A stretch of 64,000 nucleotides of DNA from Achromobacter sp. B7 (lineage in GTDB: Bacteria; Pseudomonadota; Gammaproteobacteria; Burkholderiales; Burkholderiaceae_B): NCBI RefSeq assembly GCF_003600685.1, contig NZ_CP032084.1:3038001-3102000 (forward strand). The letters are read 5' to 3'. Numbering within the stretch: position 1 is the first letter of the stretch; every line of letters begins with the position of its first letter. Shown here piece by piece: positions 11,555-20,137 of this stretch. Both the position numbers and the translations under genes were made by a program. A model generated the notes under the pieces. The model was not told the DNA's origin. It was given only the letters and a program-made list of their open reading frames with translations, and did not search any database.

Positions 11555-11575
11555 TAATGCGACTGATTCGCATAT
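11555..11575 (-). promoter_or_regulatory. Fur-box-like palindrome upstream of the receptor gene
   Basis: ATGCGA-CTGAT-TCGCAT (11557-11573) is a perfect 6-5-6 palindrome resembling the alternating NATNAT/GAATCGCAT form of Fur boxes. It lies about 50 nt upstream of the receptor start, which is where a ferric-uptake operator is expected. Confidence 0.55.
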
Positions 11576-11697
11576 ACGTTTGCTGTTGTGAATTTACGAC
11601 GGGGGACGGCCACGGGGGATGCCACATAAATCCACGACGCAAATTTGTCCCTACGCGCCGTGGGCATACCCAACACGGCACCCGGCGCATCGGCATA

Positions 11698-12891
11698 ATG
11701 TCGCTGGCTTCGGCCCTTATTCCAGTCGTTTTCCGTAGGAATCCCTTCGTGTTCCATGTCTTTACCGGACTGATCAGTCTTTACGTCATCTGGCGTTTCG
11801 TCCTGCCCCTGTCGCTATCCCGCCCTGCCAAGGGGGCGTTGTCCCTGTTGTTGCTGGGTGTGGCCGAGCACCATCTGGTGACGCGCAATTTCTTTGGCTC
11901 GATGGCCTCGCCCGAGGTGCCCGCCACCTTGCTGATGGCGCTGGGCTGGGCCTTTGGCGCCCTGCTGCTGCTGGCCATGCTGCTGTTGCTGCGCGACGTG
12001 GTGGGCGTGGTGGTCTACGTGTTCTCGCGCAAGCGGGGTCGCGGGCTGCTGGCTGCGCGCGGTTGGGCGCAGGGTGCGGCGGTGGCGGCTGCGCTGCTGT
12101 CGGCCATTGGCGTGTGGCAGGCCGTGCGCGTGCCCGATGTCAAAACGCTGGAAATCGCCCTGCCCAAACTGCCGCCCAAACTGGACGGCTTTCGGCTGGT
12201 GCAACTGACCGACCTGCACGCCAGCCGCCTTCTGGAAGCGCCGTGGATGGACGCGGTGGTCAAGAAAACCAATGCGCTGAACCCGGACCTTATCGTCATC
12301 ACGGGGGATCTGGTCGACGGCACGACCGATGCGCGCGCGGCCGATGTGCTGCCGCTGCAAGCCCTGCGCGCGCCACAAGGCGTGTACGCCATCCCCGGCA
12401 ACCACGAGTACTACGCCGAGTACCAGCGCTGGCTGCCCGCCTTCGAAAAGCTGGGCCTGCGCCTGCTGCTCAATGACCACGTCACGCTGACGCCCAATGG
12501 ACAGCGCCTGGTGCTGGCGGGCGTTACCGACAAGATGGCGGCCGCCTACGACCAGCCCGTGCCGGACGTGGCGCGGGCATTGCAGGGCGTGCCCAAGACC
12601 GACCCGGTCATTTTGCTGAGCCATCGCCCCCCAGGCGCGGCGCTGAACGCCCAGGCCGGGGCCGGACTGCAACTGTCCGGCCATACGCATGGTGGCCAGA
12701 TCCTGGGACCGCACCTGCTGACGCAACTGGCCAACGAGGGCTATGTGTCCGGCCTATATCAGGTGAACGGCATGCAGTTATATGTGAGTAATGGCACCGG
12801 GCTGTGGCCGGGCTTTCCGGTCCGCCTGGGCCGCCCTTCCGAAATCACGCAGATCGTGCTGCGCGCACCGGCCCGAGTGGCCGCGCCGTAG
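11698..12891 (+). CDS. Membrane-anchored metallophosphoesterase (YkuE-like)
   Basis: Calcineurin-like phosphoesterase with an N-terminal membrane portion: four hydrophobic segments lie in roughly residues 1-150. The catalytic domain carries all family metal-site motifs in order: LTDLHASR (Asp-x-His), ITGDLVDG, IPGNHEYY, LSHRP and LSGHTHGGQ. The start at 11698 (MSLASALIP) is chosen because upstream frame reads into the divergent receptor gene; GTG codons a little downstream are alternatives. Relatives such as YkuE act on the outer face of the inner membrane, possibly on lipid substrates, but the substrate here is unknown. It shares the intergenic region with the Fur-site receptor promoter. Confidence 0.88.
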   Translation: MSLASALIPVVFRRNPFVFHVFTGLISLYVIWRFVLPLSLSRPAKGALSLLLLGVAEHHLVTRNFFGSMASPEVPATLLMALGWAFGALLLLAMLLLLRDVVGVVVYVFSRKRGRGLLAARGWAQGAAVAAALLSAIGVWQAVRVPDVKTLEIALPKLPPKLDGFRLVQLTDLHASRLLEAPWMDAVVKKTNALNPDLIVITGDLVDGTTDARAADVLPLQALRAPQGVYAIPGNHEYYAEYQRWLPAFEKLGLRLLLNDHVTLTPNGQRLVLAGVTDKMAAAYDQPVPDVARALQGVPKTDPVILLSHRPPGAALNAQAGAGLQLSGHTHGGQILGPHLLTQLANEGYVSGLYQVNGMQLYVSNGTGLWPGFPVRLGRPSEITQIVLRAPARVAAP

Positions 12892-12916
12892 GCGGCCTAC
12901 GCCCACCCACGTTCCC

Positions 12917-14395
12917 ATGACCTACCTGCTGTGGTCCCTGCCCGCGCTGACCGTGATCGTTGCCATCGCCAGCGGGCGAGTCAACACAACGATGGCGGCG
13001 GTGCTGGGACTGTTCGCCGCCATTGCGGTAGCGCTGAGTACCGCGCCCGGCGCTTTCACCGGCGCGCAGCTGGCGGTGACCCTGGAACGCGGCGGGTGGA
13101 TCGGGTGGATCATCACGCCCTACATCCTGGGCGGCTTGTTGTTCTGGCAGATGGCCTCGCCCACGCAGCCGGCCCCGGCCGGCGGTGATCGCTTTGCCGT
13201 TCATCCTCCAGAACTGAACGACCCGCTGGCGCGTCGGCGGCGCTTGTTCTTTGCCTGTTTCCTGATCGGCCCTTTTGCCGAATCCGCTACGGGTTTTGGC
13301 GTGGGCATGCTGGGCACCGTGCTGCTTATCCGCCCGCTGGGGCTCAAGCCCCGCGACATCATGATCTTCGCGCTGTTGAGCCAGACGCTGATCCCTTGGG
13401 GCGCGATGGGCAGCGGCACCTTGCTGGCGTCCGCCTACGCACGCGTTCCAGCCCCGCAGCTGGCGTTGTACAGCATGGTGGCGGTGGCCTTGTTGATGGC
13501 CGTGTGGATGACGCTGTTCTGGCGCACGGCGCGCATTGCGGGCATTAAAGTCGGCACCGCCGAGCACGTCAGGGAAGCCGGCTGGATCGTCACCAGCCTG
13601 GCATCGCTTTGCGCCGCCACAGCCCTGTTGGGCCCCGAGACGGCGCTGCTGGCCGCCTACGGCCCCTTGATCGTGCTGCGCTTCGTGCTGGATCGCAGGC
13701 CCGATCGCACCCAGGCGCTTGCGGCCGCCCGCCGCGCGTTGCCCTACATCCTGGTGATTGCGTGCCTGGTGGCCACGCGGCTCATTCCTACGCTGAATCG
13801 CGCGTTGGGCGCCTGGGCCGATATCCGGCCGTTTGCCGACCTGCCCGCCTGGATGCCGTTTCTGCATGCCGGCAGTTGGCTCGTTGCCGGCGCGCTGGCC
13901 ATGGCGGTGTGGCGGCGCCAGCCGGGCGCGCTGGCCGCGCAGGCGCGCGCGGCCTGGCGCACCGGCCGGCATGCCGTCATGTCCGTCTTTCTGTTTGCCA
14001 TGATGGCCGAGGTGCTGGCCGGCGCCGGCATCTCGCAAGCCTATGCCGACGGCCTGTTCGCCGCCTTGCGGGACTGGACCATCCTGATCACGCCGCTGCT
14101 TGCCGGCGCCTTCGGCATTCTGGCCAACAGCGGCAACGCGCCGAACAGCCTGTTCATGCCGTCCCAGCTATCATTAGCCCTGCACGCGGGTCTGAATGTG
14201 CCGGCAGCGGCAGCGCTGTTACACGTTTCAGGCACGTCGATGGGGTTTTTTTCACCCGTCAGGATGTCAATTGCGGCGGGTTTGGCCCACGGACAAGGGC
14301 AAGAACGCAGCGTGTATGTTCTACTACTGCCGTTTGCCCTGGCCGCGTTCGGCATTCTTTTATCCCTGGCACTGCTTGTCGTGCTGTCGGGATAG
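12917..14395 (+). CDS. L-lactate permease family transporter
   Basis: Polytopic inner-membrane protein of 492 residues with about a dozen hydrophobic segments, matching the LctP/GlcA lactate-glycolate permease family in length. Typical stretches include FLIGPFAESATGFGVGMLGT and ALLSQTLIPWGAMGSGT, plus a C-terminal GILANSGNAPNSLFMPSQ. The ATG at 12917 (MTYLLWSLP) follows the phosphoesterase stop by 25 nt. No dedicated lactate enzymes lie next to it, so the true substrate may be another 2-hydroxy acid. Confidence 0.86.
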   Translation: MTYLLWSLPALTVIVAIASGRVNTTMAAVLGLFAAIAVALSTAPGAFTGAQLAVTLERGGWIGWIITPYILGGLLFWQMASPTQPAPAGGDRFAVHPPELNDPLARRRRLFFACFLIGPFAESATGFGVGMLGTVLLIRPLGLKPRDIMIFALLSQTLIPWGAMGSGTLLASAYARVPAPQLALYSMVAVALLMAVWMTLFWRTARIAGIKVGTAEHVREAGWIVTSLASLCAATALLGPETALLAAYGPLIVLRFVLDRRPDRTQALAAARRALPYILVIACLVATRLIPTLNRALGAWADIRPFADLPAWMPFLHAGSWLVAGALAMAVWRRQPGALAAQARAAWRTGRHAVMSVFLFAMMAEVLAGAGISQAYADGLFAALRDWTILITPLLAGAFGILANSGNAPNSLFMPSQLSLALHAGLNVPAAAALLHVSGTSMGFFSPVRMSIAAGLAHGQGQERSVYVLLLPFALAAFGILLSLALLVVLSG

Positions 14396-14444
14396 CCGCC
14401 CGAGCGCTGATGCTCACGGCCTCAACCTTTTTTTTGTGTAGCAC

Positions 14445-15365
14445 ATGGGACTAGAACAGTTAGCCGCGATCCGGGCCTTGATCACCAAGCAGGCGCCTGA
14501 AGAGCCGACCCCCAAGAAAGAATCGCGTCCGCAAGGCGCAGGCAAAGGCCCCCGCCCACCCGGCGGCGGCAAAGGCCCGCGTCCGCAAGGCGATAAGGGC
14601 CCGCGCCCGCAAGGCGGTGACAAGAACGCCCGTTCCCAGGGCGGCGACAAGGGCCAGCGGCCGCAACGCGCCGACCGGCGCGAATCGCCCGTGGACCCGG
14701 TCGTGGTCGCAATTTCGCGCTTGCAACGCCAGTTTCCCAAGGCCTTCCCCAAGAACCCCTCGCCGAAGCTTCCGCTGAAGCTGGGCGTGCTGGCAGACTT
14801 GGTGCAACATGCCCAGACGCTGCAACTGGACGAAGCGCAGATCAAGGAAGCGGTCAAGACCTGGTGCGATGGCCGCCGCTATTGGGCCAGCATGGTCGAG
14901 GACGCGCCGCGTGTGGACCTGAACGGCGAACCCTCGGGCGTCGTGACGGCCAACGAAGCCAAGCATGCCAAGCGCATGGCCTCGCGCAGCGCATCCAAGA
15001 ACGCCGCCGCGCGCAACAAGGCCAAGAAAGCCGAAGCCGCGGCAGCCGCCGGTACCGGTGACGCCGCTACCGGTGACGCCGCCGTGCCTGCGCCCGTGAC
15101 GGCGCCCGTGACGGCGGATGTTGCCGCACCGGTGCAATCGGCCCCGCAAGCGCCGGCCGAGACGGCTGCAACTCCGGCTGCAACTCCTCCTGCAACTCCG
15201 ACTGAAAGCGCGGCCTCCGCAACGCCCGCCGCCACGCCGGATGCATCCAGCGATGCGTCGACCCCGGCGGCTGATGCACCGTCCGCCGAGCCGACTTCGC
15301 CGGCCACGGATTCGTCCACGGATTCGTCCACGGATTCGTCCGCCGACAAGCCCGCGCAGTCCTGA
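14445..15365 (+). CDS. proQ: ProQ/FinO-domain RNA chaperone
   Basis: RNA-binding protein of the ProQ/FinO family. The 306 residues divide into a basic N-terminus of repeated PQGGDKG/KGPRP segments (about 25-78), a FinO/ProQ core (about 81-175; PVDPVVVAISRLQ, FPKAFPKNPSPKLPLK, WCDGRRYWASM), and a low-complexity Ala/Thr/Ser/Pro C-terminus ending in a DSSTDSSTDSSADK run. The core is what supports the assignment. Both tails are made of short DNA repeats in frame, in line with other repeat-rich genes here. The gene ends just before a double hairpin facing a convergent gene. Confidence 0.88.
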   Translation: MGLEQLAAIRALITKQAPEEPTPKKESRPQGAGKGPRPPGGGKGPRPQGDKGPRPQGGDKNARSQGGDKGQRPQRADRRESPVDPVVVAISRLQRQFPKAFPKNPSPKLPLKLGVLADLVQHAQTLQLDEAQIKEAVKTWCDGRRYWASMVEDAPRVDLNGEPSGVVTANEAKHAKRMASRSASKNAAARNKAKKAEAAAAAGTGDAATGDAAVPAPVTAPVTADVAAPVQSAPQAPAETAATPAATPPATPTESAASATPAATPDASSDASTPAADAPSAEPTSPATDSSTDSSTDSSADKPAQS

Positions 15366-15371
15366 GTCACA

Positions 15372-15401
15372 CCGTCATCGGGCCACATCGCCCGATGACG
15401 G
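15372..15401. terminator. First hairpin after proQ
   Basis: A perfect 11-bp inverted repeat (CCGTCATCGGG / CCCGATGACGG, 8-nt loop) seven bases after the proQ stop, followed by CAAAAAG. On the minus strand it is preceded by the second hairpin. Confidence 0.6.
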
Positions 15402-15403
15402 CA

Positions 15404-15444
15404 AAAAGCCCGGCCCGCAACGATCCGTCGCGGGCCGGGCTTTT
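15404..15444. terminator. Bidirectional intrinsic terminator
   Basis: A perfect 15-bp inverted repeat (AAAAGCCCGGCCCGC / GCGGGCCGGGCTTTT) with an 11-nt loop, with T runs on both strands. It separates proQ (+) from the convergent DUF4202 gene (-) and should stop transcription from both sides. Confidence 0.88.
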
Positions 15445-15459
15445 GCATGCGTCCTTGCC

Positions 15460-16041
15460 TCAGGCCGCCAGCGCCTGCTCCAGATACCGCATCCCTGTCG
15501 GGCTGTACGGCAGCGTCAGCGCCCACTGGTGACCCGCCGCGTCCATTTTCTGCAACGACTTCCTCAAGATCTCCACGATCTTCTCCCCATGCGCGGGATG
15601 GAACGCTTCGTACTGGTATTGCAAAAACACCAGGCACAAGGCGTTTTCCATGGTCTGCACGTCGGCGTCCTGCTTGATGCCCTGCTTCATCACGATGGTT
15701 CTCACGCGGTCGATCACGTCGTCGGCGTAGCCCGCGTCGCGCAGTATGCCTTCCGCGATGGCGGCATGATGCCGCGCCAGCGCCTTGCGCCACGTCAGGT
15801 AACCCACGCGCCCGTCGGGATAGCTCTTGCGCGTGATTTCCCAGCGCCCGATGTGCTGGCAGCGCGAGGCCAGCACCAGCGGTTCCGACGCATCCGGCGC
15901 CAGCTTCATCACCCATTCATGCAGCTTTTGCGCCAGGAATAGCTCCTGCGGACAGGTCTCGCCCTGCCAGGCGAACAGATTGGGGTCGGTGCCGTTGTAC
16001 TGGTCAAACCGAAGCAGCGTCTGGTGTAGACGATCATTCAT
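15460..16041 (-). CDS. DUF4202 family protein
   Basis: A 193-residue protein matching the DUF4202 family, whose biochemical role is not established. Characteristic stretches are RFDQYNGTDPN, CPQELFLAQKLHEWV, ASRCQHIGRWEITRKSYP and YEAFHPAHGEKIVEILRKS; several conserved His/Glu residues suggest a metal- or phosphate-handling helical fold, which is inference. The ATG at 16041 begins MNDRLHQTL. It is transcribed away from hyuA, with about 215 nt between them; that gap shows no clear structure beyond AT-richer stretches near 16155-16180. Confidence 0.8.
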   Translation of the reverse strand: MNDRLHQTLLRFDQYNGTDPNLFAWQGETCPQELFLAQKLHEWVMKLAPDASEPLVLASRCQHIGRWEITRKSYPDGRVGYLTWRKALARHHAAIAEGILRDAGYADDVIDRVRTIVMKQGIKQDADVQTMENALCLVFLQYQYEAFHPAHGEKIVEILRKSLQKMDAAGHQWALTLPYSPTGMRYLEQALAA

Positions 16042-16256
16042 GCGGTGAGTTTCCTGCGTGCGTTGCATTTCCGGGAAGGCGCCGGAGCCGGCCAAAGACG
16101 CAACGATCATAGCGCCAAGCCGGCCGCCAGACGCATCCGCGCCGCGCAAACCGCATATCGAAACTCGAAAATCATCGTTCATGTGCGCGCGGTGACTGCT
16201 TAGGATCTGGGGTTCTTCCAACGCCGATGGCGCACCGTGCGCCCTGCTGTCACCCC

Positions 16257-18413
16257 ATGCCAGATATTTCCCTTCGGGAGCCCCAGGCCCCACCCGTGCG
16301 CGTCGCCGTCGACGTGGGCGGCACGTTTACCGACATCGTTCTGGAACGCGACGACCGCCGCTGGTCCGCCAAGCTGCTGACCACGCCCGCCACCCCGGAG
16401 ACGGCCGTGCTGCAAGGCATTGAAGAACTGCTGGGCGTAGCGGGCCTGCGCTGGCCCGACGTCAGCTTGCTGATCCTGGGCACCACGCTGGCCACCAATG
16501 CGCTGATTGAACGCAAGGGCGCGCGCACCGCCCTGCTGACCACGGCGGGCTTTCGGGATCTGGTCGAGATCGGCCTGGAAGACCGCTTCGCGCAATACGA
16601 CATTTTCCTGGACAAGCCCCAGCCGCTGGTGCCCCGCCCCTGGCGCCATGGCGTCACCGAACGGGTCGACGCGCGCGGGCAGGTGCTGACGCCGCTGGAC
16701 GAGTCGCAGGTCATCGCGCTGGCGCATGAACTGATCGCCGCGCGTATTGAAAGCGTGGCGGTCTGCCTGCTGCACAGCTACGCCTACCCCGCCCACGAAC
16801 GCCGCATCCGCGAGCTGTTGCAGGCCCACGCGCCGGGCCTGTGGGTGTCGCTGTCATCGGACATCTGCGCCGAGATCCGCGAATATCCGCGCCTGTCCAC
16901 CGTCAGCGCCAACGCCTATGTGCAGCCGCAGGTGTCGGGCTATCTGCGTCGGCTGAACGACGCGGCCCGCGAACGCGGCTTGCGCGACGAACCGTTTCTG
17001 ATGACCTCGGGCGGGGCCATCGCCACGCTGCAAACCGGGGTGGAAGAACCGGTGCGCCTGGTCGAATCGGGGCCGGCGGGTGGCGCCATCCTGGCGCAGC
17101 ACATCGCCGAGCAGACCGGCTCCGCGCGCGCGCTATCGTTCGACATGGGCGGCACCACCGCGAAGATCTGCTACATCGACGACTTCGAACCCCAGGTCAG
17201 CCGCAGCTTTGAATTCGGCCGCGTGCACCGGCACCTGAAAGGCTCCGGCCTGCCTATCCGCATACCTGTCATCGAGATGGTGGAAATCGGCGCCGGTGGC
17301 GGCTCCATCGCTCGCGTCAACCACCTGGGCGTGGTGCAGGTGGGCCCCGACAGCGCGGGTTCCGCGCCCGGCCCCGCCGCCTACTGCAACGGCGGTGAAC
17401 TGCCCACGGTGACCGATGCGCACGCCGTGATCGGCAACGTAACGCCCGACCGTTTCGCGGTGGGCAAGGTCAAACTGCAACCCGAGTTGGCGCAGCGTGC
17501 CGTTCAGGCGCACCTGGCCACGCCCGCCGAGCTGGATGCGCCGCAGGCCGCGCAGGCCATCATCGATGTCGTCACCGAGAACATGGCCAACGCCGCGCGC
17601 GTCCATGCCTCGGAGCTGGGCAAGACGGCCGAAGAACACACCCTTATCGCCTTTGGCGGCGCGGCGCCGCTGCATGCGGCGGCGCTGGCGCGCAAGCTGG
17701 GCATCGAGCGCGTCATCATTCCGGAATCCGCCGGCGTGGGATCGGCGGTGGGTTTCCTGTGGGCGCCCATCGCCTATCAGGCCGTTCGCAGCTTTCACCA
17801 GCGCGTCGATGGCATCGACCACGCCGCCGTGCAGCGCCTGCTTGACGAACTGACCGCCGGCGTCGACGCCGTGGTGCGCCGGGCCGCCCCGGACACCGCC
17901 TTGACGCACAAACGGGTGGTATTCATGCGCTACAGCGGCCAGGGGCACGAAATTGCGGTCGACCTGCCGGACGGACCGTTCGACGAGTCGGCCAGCGCCC
18001 GGCTAGCCGCGGCCTTCGCCCAGCGCTACGCCGAACTGTATGGACGCAGCCTGCCGCACGTGGCGCCCGAAGCCGTGAGCTGGTCCGTAGCCGCGCAAGC
18101 CGGCCAGCGCCGCGCACGGCCGCACGACCCCATTGCCGCCGGCCAGGGCACGGCGGCGCGCGTCGCAGGCACGCGCCCGGTGTACGACGCCGCCCAGGGC
18201 CGCCGCATCGACATCCCCGTCTACGAACGCCAATCGCTGGACCCCGAACAGACGCTGACCGGCCCCGCGCTGGTCGTGGAAGACGAAACCACCACCTTCG
18301 TGCCGCCCGGCTTCGTCGCGCGCCGCAGCCGCCTGGGCTCGCTGGTGCTGGACGATACCCGTGCGGCCCAGCGTCGCCAGGCCGACGCCGCCGACAAGGA
18401 CTACACATCATGA
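16257..18413 (+). CDS. hyuA: Hydantoinase/oxoprolinase subunit A (HyuA family)
   Basis: ATP-dependent subunit of an N-methylhydantoinase, 5-oxoprolinase or acetone-carboxylase-type amidase. The 718-residue protein starts MPDISLREP and shows the ASKHA nucleotide-binding signatures DVGGTFTDIVLERD near residue 19 and FDMGGTTAKICYIDD near 295, with GAGGGSIA and AFGGAAPLHA further on. The stop overlaps hyuB by four bases. The pair is followed by a dipeptide-type ABC transporter, so a cyclic amide or modified amino acid taken up from outside is a reasonable substrate class; the exact one is not determinable. Confidence 0.9.
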   Translation: MPDISLREPQAPPVRVAVDVGGTFTDIVLERDDRRWSAKLLTTPATPETAVLQGIEELLGVAGLRWPDVSLLILGTTLATNALIERKGARTALLTTAGFRDLVEIGLEDRFAQYDIFLDKPQPLVPRPWRHGVTERVDARGQVLTPLDESQVIALAHELIAARIESVAVCLLHSYAYPAHERRIRELLQAHAPGLWVSLSSDICAEIREYPRLSTVSANAYVQPQVSGYLRRLNDAARERGLRDEPFLMTSGGAIATLQTGVEEPVRLVESGPAGGAILAQHIAEQTGSARALSFDMGGTTAKICYIDDFEPQVSRSFEFGRVHRHLKGSGLPIRIPVIEMVEIGAGGGSIARVNHLGVVQVGPDSAGSAPGPAAYCNGGELPTVTDAHAVIGNVTPDRFAVGKVKLQPELAQRAVQAHLATPAELDAPQAAQAIIDVVTENMANAARVHASELGKTAEEHTLIAFGGAAPLHAAALARKLGIERVIIPESAGVGSAVGFLWAPIAYQAVRSFHQRVDGIDHAAVQRLLDELTAGVDAVVRRAAPDTALTHKRVVFMRYSGQGHEIAVDLPDGPFDESASARLAAAFAQRYAELYGRSLPHVAPEAVSWSVAAQAGQRRARPHDPIAAGQGTAARVAGTRPVYDAAQGRRIDIPVYERQSLDPEQTLTGPALVVEDETTTFVPPGFVARRSRLGSLVLDDTRAAQRRQADAADKDYTS

Positions 18414-20137
18414 GCACCCAAGCCGACCGCTTGCACCCGGCCACCGCCGCCGCGCCCGTGGCACAAGAGCGCATCCGTTTCCAACTGGCATGGAACCGCC
18501 TGCTGTCCGTCGTGGAAGAGCAGGCGCAGGTATTGATCCGATCCGCCTTCGGCACCGCCACGCGGGAAGCCGGCGACCTGTCCGCCGGCGTGTTCCTGCC
18601 CGATGGCCGCATGATCGCGCAAGCCGTCACCGGCACGCCCGGGCACGTCAACGCCATGGCCGAATCCGTCAAACACTTTCTGCGCGTCTTCCCGCCCGAA
18701 TCGCTAAAGGATGGCGACGTGCTGCTGACCAACGACCCCTGGAAAGGCACCGGCCACCTGTTCGACATGACCATGGTGACGCCGGTGTTTCACGATGGCG
18801 CGCTGGTGGCGCTGTTTGCCTCCACCTTGCACGTGATCGATATCGGCGGCATCGGCAGCAGTGCCGACGGTTTGGAGATCTATCACGAAGGCCTGTTCCT
18901 GCCCATCCTGCGCTTCTTCCATCAACACGAAGTGGACCCGGGCGTGCTGGCCATTATTCGCGCCAACGTGCGCGAGCCCGAACAGGTGGAAGGCGACCTG
19001 TACGCGTTGGTGGCCTGCAACGCGATCGGCGGGCGCCGCCTGAAATCGTTGTTGACGGAGTTTGAGCTGGGCGGACTGGACGCCCTGGGCGGCTACATCA
19101 TCGAGCAGTCCGAAAACGCCATGCGCCAGGCCATCGCCCAATGGCCGCAAGGCACCTGGCATAACACGCTTGTTATCGACGGCTACGACGCGCCGATCAC
19201 CTTGCAAGCCAGCGTGAGCATCGCGCGCGACAAGATCCGAATCGACTTCGCCGGCACCTCGCCCAGCGTGGCGCGCGGCATCAACGTGGTGAAGGCCTAC
19301 ACCGACGCCTATACCTCGTTTGGCGTGCGCTGCCTGATCGGCGCCGACGTGCCCAACAACGCGGGGTCCCTGTCGTGCGTCGAAGTCGCGGCGCCCGACG
19401 GCTCGATTCTGAATGCGCGTTTTCCCGCCGCCGTCACGGCGCGCCACATCATTGGGCAGATGTTGCCCGACGTGGTCTTTGGCGCGCTGCGCCAGGCCCG
19501 GGCGGATCAGGTTCCGGCCGAGGGCGCGTCGTCGCTGTGGAACCTGCATCTGGTCGGCGGCGAGCCCCTGGCGGGCGCCACGCCCGAACAGCAGGAAGCG
19601 CTGCTGGCCGGCCCGCGCTTTAACGCCGTCAGTTTTTCGACCGGCGGCACCGGTGCGCGGCCCGGCAAGGACGGGTTGTCCGTCACGTCCTACCCCAGCG
19701 GCGTGCGCAATGTATCGCTTGAGATCCTGGAAAGCGCCAACCCGCTGGTCTTCGAACAAAAGGAATACCGGCCGGACTCGGGCGGCCCCGGCACGCAGCG
19801 CGGGGGGCTGGGCCAAACCATCGTGGTGCGCCACGCCGACCCACAAGCCGCCATGATCATTGCCGCCGCGTTCGACCGCGTCGTGCATCCGGCGCGCGGC
19901 GCGCTGGGCGGCCACGCCGGCGCGGGCGGCCAACTGGGCCTGGCCGGCGGCGCCACACTGCGCGCCAAGGGGCGACAGCTGGTTCCCCCCGGCGAAAGGT
20001 TGGTCGTGCAAACACCCGGCGGCGGCGGACTGGGCGACCCCGCCGGCCGCGACGCCGAGCGCATTGATCGCGATGTGCGCGACGGCCTGGTCAGCGCCGA
20101 CCAGGCGCGCATGGCCTACCGGGAGCCACAAGCGTGA
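18410..20137 (+). CDS. hyuB: Hydantoinase/oxoprolinase subunit B (HyuB family)
   Basis: Partner subunit of HyuA, 575 residues, starting MSTQADRLHP at an ATGA overlap. Family stretches include QLAWNRLLSVVEEQA, HVNAMAESVKHFL, LLTNDPWKGTGHLFDM, ADVPNNAGSLSCVEV and PGGGGLGDP near the C-terminus. The two subunits together hydrolyse the cyclic amide bond using ATP in characterised relatives. The stop overlaps the GTG start of the next gene (GTGA), tying it to the transporter. Confidence 0.9.
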   Translation: MSTQADRLHPATAAAPVAQERIRFQLAWNRLLSVVEEQAQVLIRSAFGTATREAGDLSAGVFLPDGRMIAQAVTGTPGHVNAMAESVKHFLRVFPPESLKDGDVLLTNDPWKGTGHLFDMTMVTPVFHDGALVALFASTLHVIDIGGIGSSADGLEIYHEGLFLPILRFFHQHEVDPGVLAIIRANVREPEQVEGDLYALVACNAIGGRRLKSLLTEFELGGLDALGGYIIEQSENAMRQAIAQWPQGTWHNTLVIDGYDAPITLQASVSIARDKIRIDFAGTSPSVARGINVVKAYTDAYTSFGVRCLIGADVPNNAGSLSCVEVAAPDGSILNARFPAAVTARHIIGQMLPDVVFGALRQARADQVPAEGASSLWNLHLVGGEPLAGATPEQQEALLAGPRFNAVSFSTGGTGARPGKDGLSVTSYPSGVRNVSLEILESANPLVFEQKEYRPDSGGPGTQRGGLGQTIVVRHADPQAAMIIAAAFDRVVHPARGALGGHAGAGGQLGLAGGATLRAKGRQLVPPGERLVVQTPGGGGLGDPAGRDAERIDRDVRDGLVSADQARMAYREPQA

